A stretch of 64,000 nt of DNA from Thiothrix sp. UBA5583 (GTDB lineage: Bacteria; Pseudomonadota; Gammaproteobacteria; Thiotrichales; Thiotrichaceae). The position numbers were made by a program, and so were the translations under genes. Location: contig DILV01000009.1 of assembly GCA_002425225.1 (NCBI GenBank), positions 38,482-102,481 on the forward strand, in the 5' to 3' direction. This document shows positions 57,773 to 64,000 of this stretch, in pieces. The notes below the pieces were generated by a model. That model worked only from the letters and a program-made list of their open reading frames with translations. It searched no databases and was not told the origin of the DNA. Position 1 is the first letter of the stretch. Every line of letters begins with the position of its first letter.

Positions 57773-59610
57773 TGTGTGGTATCGTTGGAGCCATTGCGCA
57801 ACGTCCGGTGGTGGAAATCCTGCTGGAAGGTCTGCGCCGCCTCGAATACCGGGGGTATGATTCAGCCGGGGTTGCGGTCGTGCGTGAAAGTGGCGATCTG
57901 GTGCGTAGTCGTGCTGTGGGCAAGGTGGCAGCATTAATGGAGCGTCTGGAAGCCGAACCCGTCGATGGCAAACTGGGTATTGCCCACACCCGCTGGGCTA
58001 CCCATGGGGTTCCGGCAGAACGCAATGCCCACCCGCATTTCAGCGGTGAATGGGTTGGTCTGGTACATAACGGCATTATCGAAAACCATGCGGAATTGCG
58101 GGAACGCTTGAAAAACGATGGCTACCGCTTCGATTCCGACACCGATACCGAAGTGGTTGCGCATCTGATTGAGGTATTCCGCCGCAAAGGTTTGAATATG
58201 ATGGATGCAGTGATGGCGGCTCGCTGCGAATTGCAGGGCGCTTATGCATTGGCGGTAATTTCTCCCAACGAATCTGACACCCTGATTGTGGCTCGCCAAG
58301 GCAGCCCGCTGGTCATCGGTCTGGGCATTGGTGAGAATTTCATTGGTTCCGACATCCAGGCATTATTGCCCGTCACCAGCCGTTTCATTTATCTGGAAAA
58401 CGGTGATGCTGCACGGATTACCCGCCACAAGGTAGAGATTTTTGATGCCAATGGTGAGCGTGTCAGCCGTCCCGTCAAGGAATCCAACGCTTCCCTGTGT
58501 TCCGCTGAACTGGGCGAATACCGCCATTTCATGCTCAAGGAAATTTTCGAGCAGCCGCAATCAGTTGCCGCCACGTTGGAAAACCGTCTGGCTGGCGACC
58601 ACGTGTTACCTTCCTTGCTGGGAACACCGGATGCACTGGCAAAACTGGCGCAGGTGGAAGAGATCCAGATCATTGCCTGTGGAACCAGTTATCACGCAGG
58701 TCTGGTTGGGCGTTACTGGATTGAGGCCAATACCGACATTCCCTGCCATGTGGAAGTGGCAAGCGAATACCGTTACCGCCGCCAGCCACCGCGCAAAAAT
58801 ATGCTGTTCGTGACCATTTCCCAGTCCGGTGAAACTGCCGACACGCTGGCGGCACTGGAAAAAATCAAGGAAAGTCACGGTGCTTTGGCAACCCTGACCA
58901 TTTGCAATGTGGCGGAAAGTTCCCTGACTCGCGAGTCCGACATGTCATTGATGACGTTGGCGGGGCCGGAAATTGGGGTGGCTTCCACCAAGGCATTCAC
59001 TACTCAACTGGTGGCTCTCCAGTTGCTGATGACCTTGCTGATGCAGGCCAAGGGTGCTGATCAGGCCAATGTTGCACAAGTGGTGGCTGATTTGCGCAAA
59101 CTGCCTGCTTTGCTGGAGCGGGTGCTGGACATGAACCAGTCCATTGAAGCCATGGCAGAACGTTTCATCGAAAAACACCATGCGCTGTTTTTGGGGCGTG
59201 GTGAACTGTATCCGGTGGCGATGGAAGGGGCGCTCAAGCTCAAGGAAATTTCCTACATCCATGCGGAAGCCTATCCCGCCGGGGAACTCAAACACGGCCC
59301 GCTTGCGCTTGTCGACAGTGAAATGCCGATTGTCACGGTAGCACCCAACACAGTCTTGCTGGAAAAACTAAAGTCCAATCTGGAAGAAGTCCGTTCGCGG
59401 GGTGGTGAGCTGTATGTGTTTGCTGACAAAGCGGCACATATTGCTGCTACTGATAGCCTGCATGTGCTGGATATGCCGCATGTGCCGGAGTTGCTGGTTC
59501 CGGTGGTGTATACCATTCCCTTGCAACTGTTGTCCTACCATGTGGCAGTACTCAAGGGTACGGATGTGGACAAACCTCGTAACCTCGCGAAGTCCGTGAC
59601 AGTCGAATAG
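57772..59610 (+). CDS. glmS: Glutamine-fructose-6-phosphate aminotransferase
   Basis: 612 residues. Cys2 after the start Met is the N-terminal nucleophile (C-G-I-V-G-A-I). The glutaminase domain is followed by two SIS domains with I-A-C-G-T-S-Y-H-A-G and S-Q-S-G-E-T-A-D-T, ending in L-A-K-S-V-T-V-E. It makes glucosamine-6-phosphate. glmU-glmS order is common in gammaproteobacteria. Confidence 0.97.
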   Translation: MCGIVGAIAQRPVVEILLEGLRRLEYRGYDSAGVAVVRESGDLVRSRAVGKVAALMERLEAEPVDGKLGIAHTRWATHGVPAERNAHPHFSGEWVGLVHNGIIENHAELRERLKNDGYRFDSDTDTEVVAHLIEVFRRKGLNMMDAVMAARCELQGAYALAVISPNESDTLIVARQGSPLVIGLGIGENFIGSDIQALLPVTSRFIYLENGDAARITRHKVEIFDANGERVSRPVKESNASLCSAELGEYRHFMLKEIFEQPQSVAATLENRLAGDHVLPSLLGTPDALAKLAQVEEIQIIACGTSYHAGLVGRYWIEANTDIPCHVEVASEYRYRRQPPRKNMLFVTISQSGETADTLAALEKIKESHGALATLTICNVAESSLTRESDMSLMTLAGPEIGVASTKAFTTQLVALQLLMTLLMQAKGADQANVAQVVADLRKLPALLERVLDMNQSIEAMAERFIEKHHALFLGRGELYPVAMEGALKLKEISYIHAEAYPAGELKHGPLALVDSEMPIVTVAPNTVLLEKLKSNLEEVRSRGGELYVFADKAAHIAATDSLHVLDMPHVPELLVPVVYTIPLQLLSYHVAVLKGTDVDKPRNLAKSVTVE

Positions 59611-59700
59611 TATTGAAGAATCCTATGGTAGGCAGGCTTCAGCATTGAATCTGTTTACTGTCGGTCGTGCAGGAACTTCAGTATAATCTTATATTCTAAT

Positions 59701-59731
59701 AAACCAGCGGTTGCCCCGCTGGTTTCTTTTT
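59701..59731 (+). terminator. Rho-independent terminator after glmS
   Basis: AAACCAGCGG (59701-59710), loop TTGCC, CCGCTGGTTT (59716-59725), then CTTTTT. Confidence 0.9.
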
Positions 59732-59767
59732 AGGGTAATGCAGAAATAATGTGGAGGCAGGCAACAG

Positions 59768-61546
59768 ATGGGCAACTGGTTGATGTCGCTGTTAAGCGAC
59801 TGGAAAGACCGTTTTACACCTTATAAAGGATGGATCGGTGAACTAAAAAATCCTGAGGTATTAAAGGCAGATGCAATGGCAGGTTTGACCGTTGCGTTGG
59901 TGCTGATACCCCAGTCAATGGCGTATGCGCAACTGGCGGGTTTACCTGCTTATATCGGTTTGTATGCCTCGTTCCTGCCGGTCATGATTGCTGCCCTGTT
60001 TGGCTCTTCCCGCCAGTTGGGTACGGGGCCGGTGGCGGTGGTTTCCCTGATGTCAGCAGCCGCCATGCAGCCGTTTGCTGCGCAGGGTGTGCCTGTTGAA
60101 ACCATCATTATTTATTCAGCTCTGTTGGCGCTCATGATTGGTGTGTTCCAGTTGTCGCTGGGGTTGTTGCGCATGGGGGTACTGGTTGACTTCCTGTCGC
60201 ATCCGGTGGTGGTTGGTTTTACCAATGCCGGGGCTTTGATCATTGCCACTTCCCAGGTGCCGAAACTGTTTGGGTTGGGGGTCAAGGCTGACCAGTTTGA
60301 GCATTCCTATGAATTCTGGTGGGCAACCCTGATTTCCCTGCCTGATACCAAGCTGACTACCTTGTCGATCGGGGCATTTGCATTACTTACCCTGATAGTT
60401 CTGAAAAAGTATGCGCCCCGTCTGCCGGGTGTACTGATTACGGTTGCTGTTACTACCTTGTTGTCTTGGGTAGTTGATTACAAAGGGTTGGGAGGTAGTG
60501 TGATTGGCACAATCCCTGAAGGTTTGCCTTCCTTCTCCCTGCCGGTAGTGGAAATGAGTTTCCAGACCTTTAGTTCGCTGGCAATGACGGCGGCTGTCAT
60601 CGGTCTGATTGGTTTCGTGGAGGCAATTTCTATCGCCAAGGCGATGGCTTCCCAGACCCGCCAGCGTTTGTCCGCCAATCAGGAACTGGTGGGGCAGGGC
60701 TTGGCAAACATTGCTTCAGGGGTATTCAGTGGTTATGCCGTGTCTGGTTCGTTCTCCCGTTCTGCGGTTAACTTTGCAGCAGGTGCAATGACGGGTTTCT
60801 CATCGGTTGTCACCGGGGCGTTGGTGGCTTTGACGCTGCTGTTCCTGACGCCATTGCTCTATCACTTGCCACAGGCTACGCTGGCGGCAGTGATCATCAT
60901 GGCGGTTGTTAACCTGATCAAGATTGCGCCGATCAAGCACGCATGGAAAGTGGAACCACATGACGGGATTGTCGCAGTTGTTACTTTCGTTGCCACGCTG
61001 GCATTTGCCCCGCATCTGGACAAAGGCATCTTGTTGGGTGTGGTCTTGTCACTGGGGCTATTCCTGTACCGCACCATGAGTCCGAATCTGGTGGAGGTAG
61101 CGCGTGATGTAGATGGCACGATGCGTGATGCCAAGGCGCATAACCTCAAAACCAGTGACACGGTGGCGGTGTATCGTTTTGATGGTGATTTGTACTTTGC
61201 CAATACCGGTTATATGGAAGGCAAACTGTTGAACAATGTAGCGCAAAAACCCAGCTTGAAAGTACTGGTGCTGGATATGGAATCCATTGACCAAGTAGAT
61301 TCAACGGGTGAAGAAATGCTGGAAAAGCTGTCTGATCGCCTCAAGTCTGCCGGTATCGAGTTCTATATTGCTCGCGTCAAGTTCCGGGTATATGAAGCCT
61401 TCCAGCGTTCTGGCCTGGCGCGGCATATCGGCGAAGACCGTTTCTTCCGCGAGCGCAAGTATGCCCTGAACCATGCCAAGGAGTTGTTGGGGGATGCTAT
61501 CGACATTGAACCTTTCAGAACCTATATGCCACTGGAAAGCAAATAA
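59768..61546 (+). CDS. SulP-family inorganic anion (sulfate or bicarbonate) transporter with STAS domain
   Basis: 592 residues. About 12 to 14 membrane helices with the signature I-P-Q-S-M-A-Y-A-Q-L-A-G-L near residue 46 and G-T-G-P-V-A-V near 85, then a C-terminal STAS domain (Y-R-F-D-G-D-L-Y-F-A-N, D-M-E-S-I-D-Q-V-D-S-T-G). Members carry sulfate, bicarbonate or other anions. In a sulfur oxidiser sulfate export or uptake, or bicarbonate uptake for carbon fixation, are all possible. Confidence 0.92.
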   Translation: MGNWLMSLLSDWKDRFTPYKGWIGELKNPEVLKADAMAGLTVALVLIPQSMAYAQLAGLPAYIGLYASFLPVMIAALFGSSRQLGTGPVAVVSLMSAAAMQPFAAQGVPVETIIIYSALLALMIGVFQLSLGLLRMGVLVDFLSHPVVVGFTNAGALIIATSQVPKLFGLGVKADQFEHSYEFWWATLISLPDTKLTTLSIGAFALLTLIVLKKYAPRLPGVLITVAVTTLLSWVVDYKGLGGSVIGTIPEGLPSFSLPVVEMSFQTFSSLAMTAAVIGLIGFVEAISIAKAMASQTRQRLSANQELVGQGLANIASGVFSGYAVSGSFSRSAVNFAAGAMTGFSSVVTGALVALTLLFLTPLLYHLPQATLAAVIIMAVVNLIKIAPIKHAWKVEPHDGIVAVVTFVATLAFAPHLDKGILLGVVLSLGLFLYRTMSPNLVEVARDVDGTMRDAKAHNLKTSDTVAVYRFDGDLYFANTGYMEGKLLNNVAQKPSLKVLVLDMESIDQVDSTGEEMLEKLSDRLKSAGIEFYIARVKFRVYEAFQRSGLARHIGEDRFFRERKYALNHAKELLGDAIDIEPFRTYMPLESK

Positions 61547-61556
61547 GGTATCCTTG

Positions 61557-61582
61557 AAAAGGTCGCGCAAGCGGCCTTTTTC
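61557..61582 (+). terminator. Rho-independent terminator after the SulP gene
   Basis: AAAAGGTCGC (61557-61566), loop GCAA, GCGGCCTTTT (61571-61580) with one G-T wobble, then T. Confidence 0.8.
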
Positions 61583-61604
61583 ATATTGGCGGGAGGCCAT
61601 GCTC

Positions 61605-61838
61605 ATGTCGATAAAGGTTCTGTTTTTTGCCAGTTTGCGCGAACGTCTCGGGCGTGGCGATGTGCAACTGGATGCATCATCACCCTTGAGTATTGCAGAA
61701 GTCTGGCAGCAAGCGAGCGGGGAGATTTGCCTGCCTGCCAATGTACTGGTTTCCATCAATCAGACGTATGCTGATGCGACAGCCCAAGTACAGCCAGGCG
61801 ATGAAGTGGCTTTTTTCCCTCCTGTGACCGGGGGGTGA
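61605..61838 (+). CDS. moaD: MoaD, small subunit of molybdopterin synthase
   Basis: 77 residues from the ATG at 61605, with GGGAGG eight bases upstream. Ubiquitin-like fold with V-L-F-F-A-S-L-R-E-R at the start and the required C-terminal G-G (P-P-V-T-G-G), where the thiocarboxylate forms. Followed directly by moaE. Confidence 0.93.
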   Translation: MSIKVLFFASLRERLGRGDVQLDASSPLSIAEVWQQASGEICLPANVLVSINQTYADATAQVQPGDEVAFFPPVTGG

Positions 61839-61840
61839 GC

Positions 61841-62281
61841 ATGATAGCTGTGGAACTGCATGACGGGTCGTTTGATCCGTGGCGCTATCTGACAGATTGG
61901 CAACAAACCCGGCAACTGTCCGCCCGTTCCGGGGCAACAGCGGTGTTTGTGGGAACCATGCGGGATTTTAATGAAGGGGATGATGTCCAGTCCATGTATC
62001 TGGAGCATTACCCCGGCATGACGGAAAACCAGCTCCACGCCATTGCTGCTGATGCACAACAAACCTGGTCACTGGATGATGTTTGTATTGTGCACCGGAC
62101 TGGTGAAATTCGTCCTGCTGATGCCATTGTACTGGTGGCTGTCTGGTCGGCGCATCGCGCAGAAGCCTTTGCAGCTTGTCGGCATATCATGGAAGTCCTC
62201 AAACACCACGCACCCTTCTGGAAAAAGGAAACACTCCGCAACGGGACTACCCGCTGGGTGGATAAAAATACACCGGGCTAA
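61841..62281 (+). CDS. moaE: MoaE, large subunit of molybdopterin synthase
   Basis: 146 residues from the ATG at 61841; a GTG two codons upstream overlapping the moaD stop is also possible. G-A-T-A-V-F-V-G-T-M-R, then L-E-H-Y-P-G-M-T, H-R-T-G-E-I, and the active-site Lys in P-F-W-K-K-E. With MoaD it turns cPMP into molybdopterin. Confidence 0.94.
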   Translation: MIAVELHDGSFDPWRYLTDWQQTRQLSARSGATAVFVGTMRDFNEGDDVQSMYLEHYPGMTENQLHAIAADAQQTWSLDDVCIVHRTGEIRPADAIVLVAVWSAHRAEAFAACRHIMEVLKHHAPFWKKETLRNGTTRWVDKNTPG

Positions 62282-62287
62282 AAGGGC

Positions 62288-62644
62288 TTAGTCCATTGGC
62301 AAGGTGATGGTTTTTTCTGTGTCTGTTTCGATCTTGAAGCTGGTTTCCCTGATCTTGTCGTTGAGTTCCACCCGTGCCAGATAACGTCCGGCAGGCAGAT
62401 AAACCGTACCGCTGTGCCCCGGTAAGGTTTCAACCGGATGGCGTCTTTCACGGTCGGTATATTGGTAAATAAGCCAGCGTCCCGGTAGCAGGGCAGCGCG
62501 GTTACTGATGGTGGCAACCAGTGTAACCCGGCTTTTCAGGTTGGTATCCGCAGCCGTGGCAGGGGCAATAGCGCCAGTGGCACAGAATAAAATGGTGGCT
62601 AGCCCCGATGAGATGACAACTCGGGAAGAACGCATGATGTGCAT
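62288..62644 (-). CDS. Exported small beta-sandwich protein, related to the element protein at 12342-12689
   Basis: 118 residues with AGGAGG before the ATG at 62644. A signal peptide (cleavage near A-T-A-A-D) is followed by V-T-L-V-A-T-I-S-N, a W, V-Y-L-P-A-G-R-Y-L-A-R-V and S-F-K-I-E. The order of these motifs matches the protein encoded at 12342-12689 in the element. The fold resembles carboxypeptidase-regulatory-like beta sandwiches. Function unknown. It lies convergent to moaE with a six-base gap. Confidence 0.75.
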   Translation of the reverse strand: MHIMRSSRVVISSGLATILFCATGAIAPATAADTNLKSRVTLVATISNRAALLPGRWLIYQYTDRERRHPVETLPGHSGTVYLPAGRYLARVELNDKIRETSFKIETDTEKTITLPMD

Positions 62645-62795
62645 ACTTTCCCCTCCTGTGTGATTACTTATGGACAGGCGAATCTACTTTTCCACACCCC
62701 TTGGTGGAAATTTCCCCATAAACATCTGGTGTTTTAGGTTGCCCGCCTGATGTGTAAAAGTTAAACATATCGGGCAAGAGAAGTACAGGTTGAAA

Positions 62796-63272
62796 TTACG
62801 AACGATTCCACGCGCCTGATTTACCGCCTGATTTGTGTAGTAACTGGATGCTTTCCATCGACATGCCTTTGTCAACAGCTTTGCACATATCGTAAATGGT
62901 CAGCAAGGTAATCTGGACGGCGGTCAGGGCTTCCATTTCCACGCCGGTTTTACCGTGTGTTTCCACTGTGGCTTGACAATGGATGCGGGGTGGATTGTCA
63001 GCGGGCTGAAGTTCGACTTCCACATGGGTCAATGCCAGCGGATGGCATAGCGGGATCAGGTCAGCGGTTTTTTTGGCAGCCATGATTCCGGCAATGCGGG
63101 CAATGCCCAGTACATCGCCTTTTTTGTGGTCGCCTTGCAGGATTTTGGCAAGCGTGCCTGCCTGCATGGTGATGTAACCGCCAGCGATGGCAATACGCTG
63201 AGTTGGTTGCTTGTTGCCAACATCAACCATATGCGCCTGACCCCGGGCATTGAAGTGGGTAAATTCACTCAT
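62796..63272 (-). CDS. moaC: MoaC, cyclic pyranopterin monophosphate synthase
   Basis: 158 residues. M-V-D-V-G-N-K near residue 15, L-I-P-L-C-H-P-L near 72, [11 protein letters not shown] near 110, and D-M-C-K-A with the catalytic Lys near 132. It forms cPMP with MoaA, which is not in view. It overlaps the upstream DJ-1 gene by four bases. Confidence 0.96.
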   Translation of the reverse strand: MSEFTHFNARGQAHMVDVGNKQPTQRIAIAGGYITMQAGTLAKILQGDHKKGDVLGIARIAGIMAAKKTADLIPLCHPLALTHVEVELQPADNPPRIHCQATVETHGKTGVEMEALTAVQITLLTIYDMCKAVDKGMSMESIQLLHKSGGKSGAWNRS

Positions 63273-63820
63273 GGTCGCTGCAAGGGGGCTTCGACTTGAT
63301 CACGGGTAGCTTTGCCTAGCAGGGTTTCAATCAGTTGCAGGGCAAAATCCAAGGCAGTACCGGGGCCGCGCGAGGTGATGATATTGCCATCAATTTCTAC
63401 AGGATTACGGGTCAGTGTGACCTTGCTGGTATCCATGCTTGCCAATGCGCCCGGATAAGCCGTGAGTTTGCGTCCGTTGATACTGCCGTTTGCCACCAGC
63501 ACTTTCGGGGCGGCGCAAATGGCTGCAAGCGGTTTGTTGGCAGCAACTTGCTGGTTAATGAGCTGGTGAATGCGCGGGTCTGCATTCAGGTGGTCGGCTC
63601 CCGGCAGGCCACCCGGCAAAACAACCATGTCGAAATGCTCTGCCATGACCTCTGACAATTCACGATCTGCCAACAGCACTGTACCACGGGAACATTTCAC
63701 CGGCCCACTGCACAGGCTGGCGCTTATCACTTCGACCTGCGCACGGCGTAACAGGTCGATGATGGTAACGGCTTCCAGTTCTTCGCAACCTTCCGCCAAT
63801 GGGATAAGCACGCGCGGCAT
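63269..63820 (-). CDS. DJ-1/PfpI family protein (YajL-like)
   Basis: 183 residues. E-G-C-E-E-L-E-A near residue 10, V-V-L-P-G-G-L-P-G near 66, and the nucleophile elbow A-A-I-C-A-A-P with the reactive Cys near 100. Relatives are chaperone-like or deglycase enzymes that protect against oxidative and carbonyl stress. Its ATG shares bases with the stop of the S41-like gene (TAATG). Confidence 0.9.
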   Translation of the reverse strand: MPRVLIPLAEGCEELEAVTIIDLLRRAQVEVISASLCSGPVKCSRGTVLLADRELSEVMAEHFDMVVLPGGLPGADHLNADPRIHQLINQQVAANKPLAAICAAPKVLVANGSINGRKLTAYPGALASMDTSKVTLTRNPVEIDGNIITSRGPGTALDFALQLIETLLGKATRDQVEAPLQRP

Positions 63821-64000
63821 TACATGACCTTTTCGGTACTGGCTTCTTTAGGAGGTAGTGGGTCGGTTTTGGTGCGGTTTATGACCAAATCCATGCCCTT
63901 GAGGATGTTGAGAGCCTCAAACAACTGGTAATCTTCTTCTGCCAGAGGCTTTTTGTCCTTGTCAGCAGTTGTGTTGTCTTTGGCTTCCTTGCTGTCCTTG
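63820..64000 (-). CDS. C-terminal end of a probable S41 (CtpA-type) processing protease
   Basis: Only the last 59 codons are in the window; the gene runs off the right edge. A Lys/Asp-rich stretch (K-D-K-K-P-L-A) precedes D-Y-Q-L-F-E-A-L-N-I-L-K-G-M, which resembles the end of carboxy-terminal processing proteases, and a polar tail follows. The identification is tentative because the catalytic part is not visible. Confidence 0.5.
   Translation of the reverse strand, partial: KDSKEAKDNTTADKDKKPLAEEDYQLFEALNILKGMDLVINRTKTDPLPPKEASTEKVM

Noticed and set aside
1..64000. CRISPR arrays, rRNA operons, insertion sequences
   Set aside because: No regularly spaced repeats, no rRNA sequence and no transposase with terminal repeats were seen.

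Overview
The window looks like chromosomal DNA of a filamentous sulfur-oxidising gammaproteobacterium of the Thiothrix/Thiotrichales type. This placement is inferred from protein families, not from a database match. The main pointers are a predicted sulfur-globule protein (53.9-54.3 kb), a YeeE/YedE (TsuA-type) sulfur transporter next to a tRNA-Lys gene, a SulP anion transporter, and a gammaproteobacterial ruvB-ybgC-tolQRAB-pal-cpoB operon.

Region 1 (1 to about 20.2 kb) is the right-hand part of an integrative element whose left end lies outside the window. A complete tyrosine recombinase (18972-19892) sits beside tRNA-Lys(TTT) (20215-20290, minus), the likely attachment site. The element has two operons transcribed outward. 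The left one (minus, from about 4900 to beyond base 1) encodes many small, mostly unrecognised proteins: several membrane proteins, a LexA-type S24 domain with Thr in place of the catalytic Ser, a divergent nuclease-fold protein and a 570-residue membrane protein. The right one (plus, from 11799 to about 18.3 kb) encodes a BcepMu-gp16-like DNA-binding protein, exported and membrane proteins, a two-domain peptidoglycan hydrolase (M15 peptidase plus lytic transglycosylase), a winged-helix replication-type protein and small proteins. A ProQ/FinO-like protein and the integrase follow. No capsid, tail, Zot or conjugation gene is visible, so the class of element is unknown.

Both operons start from the same control DNA. 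A 124-bp segment with one mismatch occurs at 4909-5032 and, inverted, at 11665-11788. Each copy carries an outward promoter with a 16-bp perfect palindrome in its spacer, plus the first codons of an XRE-type repressor. Only the right copy continues into a full repressor gene (11362-11703); the left is a stub. Between the repeats lie 6.6 kb of cargo: orphan antitoxin-type HTH genes, an RHH/PIN pair, PIN gene relics, a Phd-UPF0175/PIN pair and a 1027-residue SF1 helicase. This self-symmetric, potentially invertible cargo cassette is the most unusual structure in the window.

Region 2 (20.3-31.4 kb, minus) holds the sulfur transporter, a membrane-inserted SbcC-like ATPase, an AT-rich gap of about 0.9 kb, and the Tol-Pal/RuvB operon ending in a strong terminator at 24.65 kb. 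Region 3 (31.4-44.3 kb, plus) is a Wzx/Wzy-type polysaccharide cluster behind a 960-bp leader with a perfect 12-base ops (RfaH recruitment) element at 32273-32284. It encodes a WecA-like initiator, a CDP-6-deoxyhexose branch (RfbF, RfbG, an RmlC-family epimerase, a SAF-domain oxidoreductase), glycosyltransferases including a split PssD/PssE pair, Wzx, Wzy and a Wzc-type co-polymerase/kinase. Region 4 (44.3-64 kb) is core chromosome: hrpA, a TPR regulator-like protein, a diguanylate cyclase, a DUF1287 protein, a Rieske protein divergent from an SDR, the sulfur-globule gene, the methionine-salvage genes mtnB-mtnD-mtnC, glmU-glmS, a SulP transporter, moaD-moaE, moaC, a DJ-1/PfpI protein and the C-terminus of a probable S41 protease.
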